Assembly (NCBI GenBank): GCA_964415045.1
Contig: CAYPZL010000015.1
Coordinates: forward strand, 1-48,342
Source: CAYPZL01 sp964415045
GTDB taxonomy: Bacteria > Planctomycetota > Phycisphaerae > Sedimentisphaerales > Anaerobacaceae
Length of the DNA: 48,342 nt
Direction of reading: 5' to 3'
The notes below the pieces were generated by a model, which was given only the letters and a program-made list of their open reading frames with translations, did not search any database and was not told the DNA's origin. Both the position numbers and the translations under genes were made by a program. Of this stretch, positions 37,168 through 44,791 are shown piece by piece. Each line of letters begins with the position of its first letter. Positions within the stretch are counted from its first letter, which is position 1.

Positions 37168-37237
37168 GCCGGAGGGCCTTTCCCGGGCCCCCAAAGCCCT
37201 TTCTCCGCATTCTCAAATATGGGAAAGGCCCTCTGGC
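37168..37237 (+). promoter_or_regulatory. Long stem-loop in the leader of the cytochrome operon
   Basis: GCCGGAGGGCCTTTCCC (37168-37184) pairs with GGGAAAGGCCCTCTGGC (37221-37237) over all 17 positions, one as a G-U pair. The loop is 36 bases. No T run follows, so it is not a classic terminator. It could end the Rrf2 transcript, or control the cytochrome operon as a leader element. Confidence 0.6.
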
Positions 37238-37409
37238 AAACGGGCGGGGTGCATTTACCGACGTGCTGCATCTATTGAATGATGTTTTGCGTTTCGATAG
37301 CATAGAAGGACGTACGGACGGTGGAGCCCCCATGCCTGCGATGATCGCGCAGCCGGAGGACGCTCCGCCACTTGTTGCAACGAACGTGGGCAGTCGCATT
37401 TAGAAAACG

Positions 37410-38333
37410 ATGAAAAAAACGGCCATGAATCACTTGAAATCGGCACCGGCCGCCGCCTGGCATCTCTTCTGGCGGTTGAAATGGCGCTTCAAAATAGCGC
37501 TGGCCGTGCTCGTTATGGCGGTGCTCAGCGGTGTGGCCATCGAGGTCACGGCGCAGCCCGGATTCTGCAACTCGTGCCATATCATGAACACCTATTATGC
37601 AAGCTGGCAAACGTCGGGGCACGCGGACGTGAAATGCCTCGAATGCCACTTTCAACCGGGATTGGCTGCCTACGTGAAGGGCAAGATCAACGGGCTGGCG
37701 CAGGCGGTTGATTGTGCCGTCGGACGCGTGGGCACAAAGCCCAGTGCGACCGTCGACGATGCGTCCTGCCTGCGATCGGACTGCCACGACGTCGAGGAGC
37801 TGAAGGTCGATCAGCTCAGCCACGGCGGCGTACGGTTCACCCACGGCAATCACGTCGAGAAGACCGTCGGCGGAATCACCCTGTCGTGCGGAACCTGCCA
37901 CAGCCATTTCGAGGGGCAGGAGCATTTCACCGTGAACAAGGAGGTGTGCTTCACCTGCCACATCGAACGCACGGCCAAAACAACGGGCACCCTCGACAGT
38001 TTTGGCACCGTCGCCAGGGCCGTGCCGTCGGCGTGCGATACATGCCACGAAGCCGGAACCGGGCAGCAGTACGTGCCGTTCTGGCAGCAGAAAATCAAGA
38101 GCCTGTACGACCAAATGGATCGCAAGGTCAAGCAGCTCGAGGATCTTGCCGGGGCTCAGACGGACGAGGCGCGAGCCCAGGAACTCGGCCGTCGCGCCCG
38201 AGAGGCCCGGTCGATTCTTGACTCGATCCTCTTCGACGGCAGTTGGGGCGCCCACAACTTCAAGTATACCGAAGCCTTGCTCCTGGAGGTGGACAAGGCG
38301 ATTTCGAACGGGGTCAATGATGCGCGTAAATAA
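37410..38333 (+). CDS. NapC/NirT-type membrane-anchored six-haem cytochrome
   Basis: A 307-residue protein with one N-terminal helix (about 27-47, FKIALAVLVMAVLSGVAIEVT) and no cleavage site, followed by GFCNSCH, the entry motif of NapC/NirT/NrfH/CymA quinol dehydrogenases. Haem sites start at Cys53, 76, 120, 160, 180 and 209; the one at 120 is CX4CH (CLRSDCH), the others CXXCH. A helical C-terminal region (about 225-300) is extra compared with NapC. It would take electrons from quinol and pass them to periplasmic partners encoded downstream. The stop overlaps the next gene's start, so translation is coupled. Confidence 0.88.
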   Translation: MKKTAMNHLKSAPAAAWHLFWRLKWRFKIALAVLVMAVLSGVAIEVTAQPGFCNSCHIMNTYYASWQTSGHADVKCLECHFQPGLAAYVKGKINGLAQAVDCAVGRVGTKPSATVDDASCLRSDCHDVEELKVDQLSHGGVRFTHGNHVEKTVGGITLSCGTCHSHFEGQEHFTVNKEVCFTCHIERTAKTTGTLDSFGTVARAVPSACDTCHEAGTGQQYVPFWQQKIKSLYDQMDRKVKQLEDLAGAQTDEARAQELGRRAREARSILDSILFDGSWGAHNFKYTEALLLEVDKAISNGVNDARK

Positions 38334-39480
38334 CCGACGACTGGATGTGAGAATCCGCGAAGTCGCTCTTGCGATATGTATCATCGCAGGGGTGCCCATC
38401 ACGGTCGCCGCCGCGGGCCCGGCGAGCCCCCACCACGGCTTTCTCGGGGGGCCCTGGGAAGTTCTCGCCAAGCTGGGACACGAAGGCGACGCCTTGCGTT
38501 TGCCGCTGTCGATTGCCGATGAGAACAAGGAGCAGGAGATCGACAAGCATCTGCCGGTCAGGGGAACGCCCATTAAGGTGCAGCTCAAGCGGTACGTGCC
38601 CGATCTGAAGCCGGAAGCCGTCGCGGTCGAGGACCCCAACGGGGGCACGGTCGCCCGGCTGTCGTTGCGAGGGGAACGACTGGAGCAGGACCTCTGGCTC
38701 AGCGCCCGCGAGGTGGAGAGACAGGCGATCACCTCGCATATCGGCAGTGTCGCGATCCGCGAGCTTCCGGGAGGCGACGCAAGCGCGAAGGTTCTGAAAA
38801 AGCTGGTCGATCCGGACGTCGTGGGGACCCTGCGGGTCTGGCTCTCCGGGTCCGACACCCCGCTCGTCTTCGCCGTCACGCCGGGCAAGGTTACCGAGTT
38901 GCCCGGATCACCCTGGAAGCTCTCCGTTCTTCGGTACGTGCCCCATTATTCCGTCGACAGAAAGACCCGGGAAGTTACGAACCTGTCGGAGCAGCCGACG
39001 AATCCGGCGATCGAACTGAGGGTGGAAGGCGACGGGAAAGAGTTCCGGCAGTGGGTCTGGTCCAAGTTTCCGTCCTCGCCCCACAAGCGGCTGCAGTTGC
39101 CGGTCCGCGTGCAGTTCGTTGACTTTCACGTGAGCGCCGAGGCCGGCCATTATGTTCTTGCCGTGACGCCCGGTCTGAAGCCGCATCTGCTCTCGCGGAA
39201 AGACGGAAACAAGCACATCGAGCCGGTGGAGCCAGGGAAACGCTACCCGTTCAAGGACGAGCGATATTCGTTTGCCGTCGAGCAAGTACAGTTCGGCGCG
39301 ACGATCGAAACGCGCTGGGCGAACAATTCAGAGATGCTGCTGCACCCGGCCATCGTGGCAACGATCGGTGAAAAGGGCGATGCGTCGCAGGAGGTCGCGC
39401 TGGAGCTGAATAAACCATATCACCAGAAGACTCGGTATGGGACCCTTGTATTGCTGTATCGACGCGTGCCGCAGCAATAG
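38317..39480 (+). CDS. Exported triple-repeat protein, ResB-soluble-domain-like
   Basis: A 387-residue protein with a signal peptide (VALAICIIAGVPITVAAA). ATGs at 38317 and 38320 overlap the end of the NapC-type gene. Three related beta-rich units can be seen: IKVQLKRYVPDL..., WKLSVLRYVPHYSV... with NPAIELRVEGDG, and YSFAVEQVQFGATIE. The RYVPH...NPAIEL pattern is like the periplasmic part of ResB-type cytochrome c biogenesis proteins, but no ResB transmembrane helices are present. It may help deliver haem or hold the cytochromes of this operon. That is inference, and the family is uncertain. Confidence 0.6.
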   Translation: MMRVNNRRLDVRIREVALAICIIAGVPITVAAAGPASPHHGFLGGPWEVLAKLGHEGDALRLPLSIADENKEQEIDKHLPVRGTPIKVQLKRYVPDLKPEAVAVEDPNGGTVARLSLRGERLEQDLWLSAREVERQAITSHIGSVAIRELPGGDASAKVLKKLVDPDVVGTLRVWLSGSDTPLVFAVTPGKVTELPGSPWKLSVLRYVPHYSVDRKTREVTNLSEQPTNPAIELRVEGDGKEFRQWVWSKFPSSPHKRLQLPVRVQFVDFHVSAEAGHYVLAVTPGLKPHLLSRKDGNKHIEPVEPGKRYPFKDERYSFAVEQVQFGATIETRWANNSEMLLHPAIVATIGEKGDASQEVALELNKPYHQKTRYGTLVLLYRRVPQQ

Positions 39481-39532
39481 TGTTGGGGCAGGCTCGGTAC
39501 GGCCATGGATCGAGACGAGTTGGCTGTAAAGA

Positions 39533-39707
39533 GGAGTTTTGAAAAATGGAGATTAGGCTTATATTCTTCAAGGAAATCGTTGGTTTGATTTCCTTGAAGA
39601 CGGGACTTACATTTCAATATGCAAAACACTTCCGTTCTCGGGAGGAAAGATCACGAAGAAGATTTTTCCTCCCTAAAGCAAGCCTAATCTCCCTTTTGCA
39701 AAACTTC
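39533..39707 (+). mobile_element. MITE-like element with 29-bp inverted ends
   Basis: A 175-bp unit whose ends are 39533-39561 and the reverse complement of 39679-39707, identical at 25 of 29 positions (core GGAGATTAGGCTT). Inside are two hairpins: a perfect 14-bp stem (39565-39578 with 39587-39600, 8-base loop) and GGGAGGAAA/TTTCCTCCC (39640-39648 with 39665-39673). A second copy is seen in part at 1-47. There is no protein-coding content of its own, although its sequence is open in the frame of the following gene. No clear target duplication was found. It sits 55 bases before the 15-haem gene. Confidence 0.65.
39565..39600 (+). promoter_or_regulatory. Perfect 14-bp hairpin in the leader of the 15-haem gene
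   Basis: TCTTCAAGGAAATC and GATTTCCTTGAAGA pair over 14 bases around an 8-base loop. It is inside the MITE-like element. No T run follows. It may stabilise or block the mRNA upstream of the cytochrome start. Confidence 0.6.
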
Positions 39708-39761
39708 AGTATGAAGACAAGATTGAAAACCGGCAGTGGCCGTAGGGCAGGAGTGGTGAAC

Positions 39762-41105
39762 ATGGCAACGAGAAAACAACGTGGAAGACGCCTGGGCGCG
39801 GCACTCGTCTGCGTCGTGGCGGCGAGCAGCCTGGCAATCGGCAAGCCGACTTCGATGCCCAAGACGTGCGTTACGGAGGACTGTCACAACACCTACGACG
39901 AGAAATGGTACGTTCACGGCCCGGTGAGTCTGGGGGATTGCAAGGCGTGCCATGAAGCGGTGGACCCAAATGAACACACGTGGAAGCTCGCCCGGGAAGG
40001 CACCGACCTCTGCGAATACTGTCATCTGGACCAAGCGACGAAGACGCACGTCCACGAGCCTTTGAAGAGCGGCAACTGCACGGACTGTCACGAGCCGCAC
40101 AGCAGCAACAACCCGTCCATGATCCATGAAGAAACCGTCGCCAAGCTCTGTCAGAAATGCCACGACACGGGCCAGAACGTGAAGTTCGCCCACGGGCCCG
40201 TGGCGGTGGGCGAGTGCACGATGTGTCACGATTCGCACAGCGCCGACCACGAAGGGCTTTTGCTCGACGAAGCCACGAATCTGTGTTTCTCCTGCCACGT
40301 CGTCACGAAGGAGGAGCTCGGCCGATTCGAGTTTGTCCACGAGCCGGCCACGAACGACTGCGTCGGGTGCCACGACGCTCACGGCGCCGACAACGCCAAG
40401 ATGGTCAAGGCCGATGCTCCGGAGTTGTGTTACGCCTGCCATGAAGACATCCGGAAGGTGGCCGAGACCTCGACCCACCAGCATTCGGCGGTAACGCAGA
40501 AGGACGGCTGCCTGCACTGCCACACGCCGCACGCCTCCACCGTCCAGTTTCTGCTGGGAGGGGAGCCGATGACGTTGTGTTCATCGTGCCACGACGAGCC
40601 GGTCAAGACAAAGACCGAGGAGGTCATCAATTCGTTCAAGGCGGAAGTTGCCGGCAAGAAATTCCTCCACGGTCCCGTCGCGCAGAAAGACTGCAAGGGG
40701 TGTCACTCGACCCACGGCAGCGAGCATTTCCGCCTCCTGGCCAAGGACTATCCCCGTTTGTTCTATTCCCCGTTCGACACGGACAACTACGCCCTCTGTT
40801 TCAGTTGTCACCCGGAAAGTCTCGTCCTGACCGAGACGACTTCGGAATTGACCGATTTTCGCAACGGCGAGCTCAACCTTCATTACGTGCACGTCAACAA
40901 GGAACGCAGAGGTCGAACCTGTCGCTCGTGCCATGCCACGCATGCAAGCGATCTTCCGAAGCACATTCGCAAGAGTGTCCCATACGGGGTGTGGGATCTG
41001 CCGATTCAGTTTGCGAAAACAGAAACCGGCGGCAGTTGTGCGCCGGGATGCCATTTGCCGTTCAGCTACGATCGCCAGTTGCCCGTCAGCTACGAATCGA
41101 ATTGA
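39762..41105 (+). CDS. 15-haem periplasmic c-type cytochrome
   Basis: A 447-residue protein. The start at 39762 has AGGAG upstream and gives a signal peptide (LGAALVCVVAASSLAIG). Fifteen haem sites: CVTEDCH (CX4CH, first), thirteen CXXCH (CKACH, CEYCH, CTDCH, CQKCH, CTMCH, CFSCH, CVGCH, CYACH, CLHCH, CSSCH, CKGCH, CFSCH, CRSCH) and CAPGCH (CX3CH, last). The HGP.....C..CH..H....LL....LC..CH pattern repeats, as in the doubled-CXXCH cytochromes. One haem per 30 residues makes it a long electron wire, likely between the NapC-type protein and the outer-membrane module. The upstream open frame runs through the MITE-like element and is not used. Confidence 0.92.
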   Translation: MATRKQRGRRLGAALVCVVAASSLAIGKPTSMPKTCVTEDCHNTYDEKWYVHGPVSLGDCKACHEAVDPNEHTWKLAREGTDLCEYCHLDQATKTHVHEPLKSGNCTDCHEPHSSNNPSMIHEETVAKLCQKCHDTGQNVKFAHGPVAVGECTMCHDSHSADHEGLLLDEATNLCFSCHVVTKEELGRFEFVHEPATNDCVGCHDAHGADNAKMVKADAPELCYACHEDIRKVAETSTHQHSAVTQKDGCLHCHTPHASTVQFLLGGEPMTLCSSCHDEPVKTKTEEVINSFKAEVAGKKFLHGPVAQKDCKGCHSTHGSEHFRLLAKDYPRLFYSPFDTDNYALCFSCHPESLVLTETTSELTDFRNGELNLHYVHVNKERRGRTCRSCHATHASDLPKHIRKSVPYGVWDLPIQFAKTETGGSCAPGCHLPFSYDRQLPVSYESN

Positions 41106-41166
41106 CAAGAGAATCGGCGGGAAGGGACGCCGCCAGAGCCGCCGGCGTCTGCGATGGAGTGCGAAT

Positions 41167-42204
41167 ATGTTGACCGTAAGAACGCGGATATCCACCGGGT
41201 CGCTTCTGATCTTCCTGGCGATCCTGGCGACGTCGGGCCTGCCGGCGCGGGCGAGCCTGCGAAGAATCCACCTCGGCGACAAGATGCCGGAGTTTTCGCT
41301 GCAGGATGCCAACGGCGTGGCCTTCCGCTATACGCACGAGCGTGGGCGTGCTCTGGCTGTAGTGATTCTGCAAACGCGCCAGGAACGCATCGAGCGCATG
41401 GTCGCCGATATCGAGACCGTCGTTGAGAAGCTTCGGGCCAAAGGCCTCGTATTCGACTGCGTGGGCGTCCTGAGCGGTCCCGGTGACACAGCATACGTGC
41501 AATCGCGTCAGCCAGAAGCGAAGGCACGGCTGCCCCTGCTGCTCGACCCGGAGTTCCGCTTGTGGGGCAAGCTGGGCGTGGTGGCCGCCCCGACGGCGGT
41601 CGTGTCAGGCCCGGACCACGAAGTGAAATGGGTTAAGGCCGGGTACGGCTTTGACTTCATCCCGAATCTTCAGGCCCAGTTGGCAAAGGCCGCCGGGCTC
41701 CGCGGCGCGTCCGACGAACCGGTGCGGGTCGAGACCCTGCAAAATTCGTCCAGCCGGGCTCGCCAGAAGCGGCACCTGCTGATGGCACGCGCCCTGGCCA
41801 AGAAAGGGAAGCTGGAAGCGGCCATCAAGGAAATGCGGGCACTACACGAGCTCGATCCGAACTCGGTGGATGTGGCTCTCGAACTGGGCGAGTACCTCTG
41901 CCGGGCCGGGCGGAACGAGGCTGCCCTGGAGGTGGTCGCGAGCACGAAAGCCTCTTCGAGCCGGGACAAGGCTCGAACGCTGCTGGTTTCGGGGTGGGCC
42001 AAACGCCAGATGGGGCAGCTTGATGAGGCGGAATCGCTGCTGACGCAGGCGGTCGAGCTCGACGCCGGCTCGGCTCGCATTCTCTACGAATTGGGCAAAA
42101 TCCATCAGGCCAGAGGGGCTTTCGAGAAAGCCGTTGCCTGCTATCGCAGGGCGCTGGCCCTTGTCTTCGACGGAACGGAACCGGTCGGGCCTTCGCAGAA
42201 ATAG
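41167..42204 (+). CDS. Thioredoxin-fold protein without the CXXC, with C-terminal TPRs
   Basis: A 345-residue protein with a signal peptide (GSLLIFLAILATSGLPARA). Residues about 35-185 look like the AhpC/TlpA thioredoxin fold (LGDKMPEFSLQDANG ... VVAAPTAVV with the cis-Pro), but the active CXXC position reads QTRQER, so it cannot do disulfide chemistry. The C-terminal 150 residues carry TPR-like repeats (AAIKEMRALHELDPNSVDVALELGE is split over repeats near 230-330). GGAG lies upstream of the ATG at 41167; an upstream open frame is rejected. It is probably a scaffold for the cytochrome complex or a binding protein for haem or copper. Confidence 0.75.
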   Translation: MLTVRTRISTGSLLIFLAILATSGLPARASLRRIHLGDKMPEFSLQDANGVAFRYTHERGRALAVVILQTRQERIERMVADIETVVEKLRAKGLVFDCVGVLSGPGDTAYVQSRQPEAKARLPLLLDPEFRLWGKLGVVAAPTAVVSGPDHEVKWVKAGYGFDFIPNLQAQLAKAAGLRGASDEPVRVETLQNSSSRARQKRHLLMARALAKKGKLEAAIKEMRALHELDPNSVDVALELGEYLCRAGRNEAALEVVASTKASSSRDKARTLLVSGWAKRQMGQLDEAESLLTQAVELDAGSARILYELGKIHQARGAFEKAVACYRRALALVFDGTEPVGPSQK

Positions 42205-42496
42205 AGTCCGGCGAAATCGAGGTTCTCAATGAGGAGAAGATGACCCCGGCGCACCCGAACGTCGCAGTGGGCGTGGGTGTGCCGGTCGCTTTCTAAATTG
42301 TTATTGTGGGTAGCTTTACATCGCCACTCCCATGCGCGGGCTTGCCGGCATGGCACTTGCTCTCGCGTGCAGCAGTGGCCAGTGGCCCCGAGAGGTCGTA
42401 AAAGGGTTGCTTTTTTGCAACGAATCTGGTACGGTATCAGGGTCGCTGTAGTCTACAACGGAGATCGATCGACGGGTGGATGAAGGAGGAGTTCAA
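42205..42496 (+). promoter_or_regulatory. Spacer with possible promoter of the four-haem gene
   Basis: These 292 bases hold no gene. TTGCTT at 42407, 17 bases, and TACGGT at 42430 could be a weak promoter; a GTTGC/GCAAC inverted repeat (42406-42421) spans its -35 box. A TGGCAC near 42351 looks like half of a sigma-54 site but the -12 GC is off register. Confidence 0.25.
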
Positions 42497-43123
42497 ATGC
42501 TGACGAAACGGAGGTTTGATCGCGTGCTTTGGGCGGTGATTGCGTTGGGGCTTTGCATGGCGGTGTCCGTGCAGGCGCAGGTCTCTCACTCCGACCTTGT
42601 CGGCTGTGACGGCTGTCATGTACCGCACAATGCCGAAACGCTGCCCGGTGTGCCCTTATGGAACGGCAGTGAGACGACGATCACGTTCACCATGTATTCC
42701 AGCGCGTCGTTCCAGGCGACCATCGACGGCCAGCCCAGCGGCGCCTCCAAGCTGTGCCTCAGTTGCCACGACGGCGCCAATCCCAACTTCCTGTGGATGA
42801 GCGAGGACAGTTTGTTCGGTGGGAGCGAACTGGTGAACAGCCACCCGGTCTCGTTCGTGTACGATTCCTCGCTGGCCGCGCTCGATGGCGGATTGCGCGA
42901 CCCCGCCGAGCCCAGCACGCTGGGCCGCACGATCGCGCAGGACCTGCTGGACCCCGAGAGCAAGATGCAGTGCAACAGTTGTCACGACGTCCACACTTCC
43001 GGCATCGGGGAAAACCAGTTGCGCGGCTACAATTACGGGTTTGAGACGATAGAGAACCCCGACGGTTCGACGATGCAAATCCATCACGGGCCCGAATTGT
43101 GTCGCATGTGCCATATAAAGTAA
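42497..43123 (+). CDS. Four-haem c-type cytochrome
   Basis: A 208-residue protein. AAGGAGG before the ATG at 42497 sets the start; an ATG at 42476 is less well placed. A signal peptide (WAVIALGLCMAVSVQA) is followed by four CXXCH sites: CDGCH, CLSCH, CNSCH, CRMCH. The first half (SHSDLVGCDGCHVPHN) and the NSHPVSF segment resemble small periplasmic tetrahaem proteins seen with porin-cytochrome clusters. The role is likely an electron shuttle between the 15-haem protein and the outer-membrane lipoproteins. Confidence 0.85.
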   Translation: MLTKRRFDRVLWAVIALGLCMAVSVQAQVSHSDLVGCDGCHVPHNAETLPGVPLWNGSETTITFTMYSSASFQATIDGQPSGASKLCLSCHDGANPNFLWMSEDSLFGGSELVNSHPVSFVYDSSLAALDGGLRDPAEPSTLGRTIAQDLLDPESKMQCNSCHDVHTSGIGENQLRGYNYGFETIENPDGSTMQIHHGPELCRMCHIK

Positions 43124-43294
43124 ACGGCGGTGCCGCGTGAAGTGAGACGGACGGAAGGCTTCGACCGATGACGCCACGCAACATTCAGGCGCGGACGTTG
43201 CGGCCCGACCGCGGCTTGGGAGCGGAAAATCCCGCCAGGTCCGAGCTGAAAGTGTATACTGAAACAGTTGGCACAGTTGGACGGGAAACAGCCT

Positions 43295-44707
43295 ATGTCG
43301 GCTCGTGAGGATCTCTGCTTTCGGGCGGTCGTGGTCCGCGTCAGCCTCACCGCATTTTGCCTCTTCTGCGGGTGCCGGTCCGCAGAGACCGGCTCCGATC
43401 CGGCCGATCCCGTCTTCTTTCCGCCGCCCCCGGAGAGGCCCCGCTTGCAGTTTCTCACGTCGTTTTCCGGCCCCGAGAGTCTTGGCGCGCCCGGTCCCGG
43501 CGGATTCGAGAAGTTCGTTCTTGGGGAGGCCGAGCCGCAAATGGGGATTGCCACGCCTTACGGCCTGGCCCTCTCCGACGGAAAGCTCTACGTGTGCGAC
43601 GTGGGCAGGAGAAAAGTGGAGGTGCTCGATCTGGAGGCCCGCTCCTTCAGCTATCTGACCGAGGATCGGCGTCTGATGAACCCTGTCAACATCGAGGTGG
43701 AAGCCGACGGAACGAAGTACGTGACCGATCCCACCGCGGGCGCCGTGTTCGTTTTCGACAAAAGGGACACTCTCCAGGCGATCCTGGGCAAAGAGCTGGA
43801 AATCAGCCCGATCGACGTGGCCGTGCGGGGGCCGCACTGCTACGTCACCGACTTTGTCAGCAATCAGGTGATCGTACTGGACAAGACGACCGGGCAGGAG
43901 GTCGCCCGGATCGGTGAAAAGGGAGATCGCGAAGGACAGTTCGGCCTCATCAGTGATCTGACGTTCGGCCCCGCGGGCGATCTCTACGTGACGGACAGGC
44001 TCAAGGCCCAGATCCTCCAGTTCGATCCCGCCGGCACTCCCAGGCGAACGTTCGGTCGTCTGGGCGACAACATTGACGAACTGGTGCGTCCCAAGGGGAT
44101 CGCGATTGACGAGGAGAATCGCATCTGGGTCGTCGATGCGTCCACGGAGGTGGGCAAGATTTACGACGAGGCCGGGCGGCTGCTGCTCTTCTTCGGGCTG
44201 CCCGGCAACGAGCCGGGCATGATGAATCTGCCCGCCAGCATCATTCTGGATCGCGATAACGTGGACCGGTTCGGAAAGTACGCCGTCGCGGGCGCCGACA
44301 TCGAGTTCCTCGTGCTCGTCTCGAACCAATACGGGCCGCACAAGGTCAGCGTATACGGCTTCGGCGACTTCCCCGTTCCGAGCAAGACCGTCGCGGCAGC
44401 CCGCGAGAGCCCCGCACCGAGCCAGGTGCAACGTCAGCCGGCATCTTCGGTGAAGCCACCACCCGTCCCGACCGAGGCTGACAGCCAAACGGACGAGGCG
44501 AAGCGCCGGGCGGAAACCGAGAGAATCGCCCAGGTCTACTATCAGAGCATGGCCCTCTATCGCGCCGGTCATCTGAAGGAAGCGCGGGCGGGTTTTGCCG
44601 AAGTGCTTCAGAGCGGCCTGATACCACCGCCCATGGAAGAGACGCTCCGAGGATACCTCCGGGATATCGACGCCAGGTTGGAAGGCCGACAGAACCTCAG
44701 GCCGTAA
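43295..44707 (+). CDS. NHL-repeat propeller lipoprotein with C-terminal helical module
   Basis: A 470-residue protein. The ATG at 43295 gives a lipoprotein signal ending in LFCGC; a TTG at 43268 would add 9 residues. Residues about 60-370 form an NHL-type propeller (PYGLALSDGKLYVCDVG, NPVNIEVEADGTKYVTDP, ISPIDVAVRGPHCYVTD, ISDLTFGPAGDLYVTD, PKGIAIDEENRIWVVD). A Pro-rich linker leads to a C-terminal helical module (IAQVYYQSMALYRAGHLKEA and after), closely like the end of the five-haem lipoprotein. NHL proteins are common in Geobacter outer-membrane electron-transfer clusters, so a structural role in the conduit is inferred. Confidence 0.85.
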   Translation: MSAREDLCFRAVVVRVSLTAFCLFCGCRSAETGSDPADPVFFPPPPERPRLQFLTSFSGPESLGAPGPGGFEKFVLGEAEPQMGIATPYGLALSDGKLYVCDVGRRKVEVLDLEARSFSYLTEDRRLMNPVNIEVEADGTKYVTDPTAGAVFVFDKRDTLQAILGKELEISPIDVAVRGPHCYVTDFVSNQVIVLDKTTGQEVARIGEKGDREGQFGLISDLTFGPAGDLYVTDRLKAQILQFDPAGTPRRTFGRLGDNIDELVRPKGIAIDEENRIWVVDASTEVGKIYDEAGRLLLFFGLPGNEPGMMNLPASIILDRDNVDRFGKYAVAGADIEFLVLVSNQYGPHKVSVYGFGDFPVPSKTVAAARESPAPSQVQRQPASSVKPPPVPTEADSQTDEAKRRAETERIAQVYYQSMALYRAGHLKEARAGFAEVLQSGLIPPPMEETLRGYLRDIDARLEGRQNLRP

Positions 44708-44791
44708 CGAAGGGCCGGAGCTTGCCGGCACAGCGCGAAAGGACGTTCGCCCTGACCGGGAAGCGACGTTGACGATCGGAATGCTGAACGC

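Larger units (their letters stand above)
36893..37409. other. Regulatory spacer before the cytochrome operon
   Basis: The 517 bases between the Rrf2 and NapC-type genes hold no gene. They contain the two dyads and the long stem-loop listed separately. No convincing -35/-10 pair or -24/-12 pair was found. Confidence 0.5.

Noticed and set aside
39546..39761. N-terminal extension of the 15-haem cytochrome
   Set aside because: The extra residues are encoded by the MITE-like element, and the internal ATG at 39762 has an RBS and a proper signal peptide.
42351..42366. Sigma-54 promoter near TGGCACTTGC
   Set aside because: The -24 GG to -12 GC spacing is one base off and the -12 element is weak.
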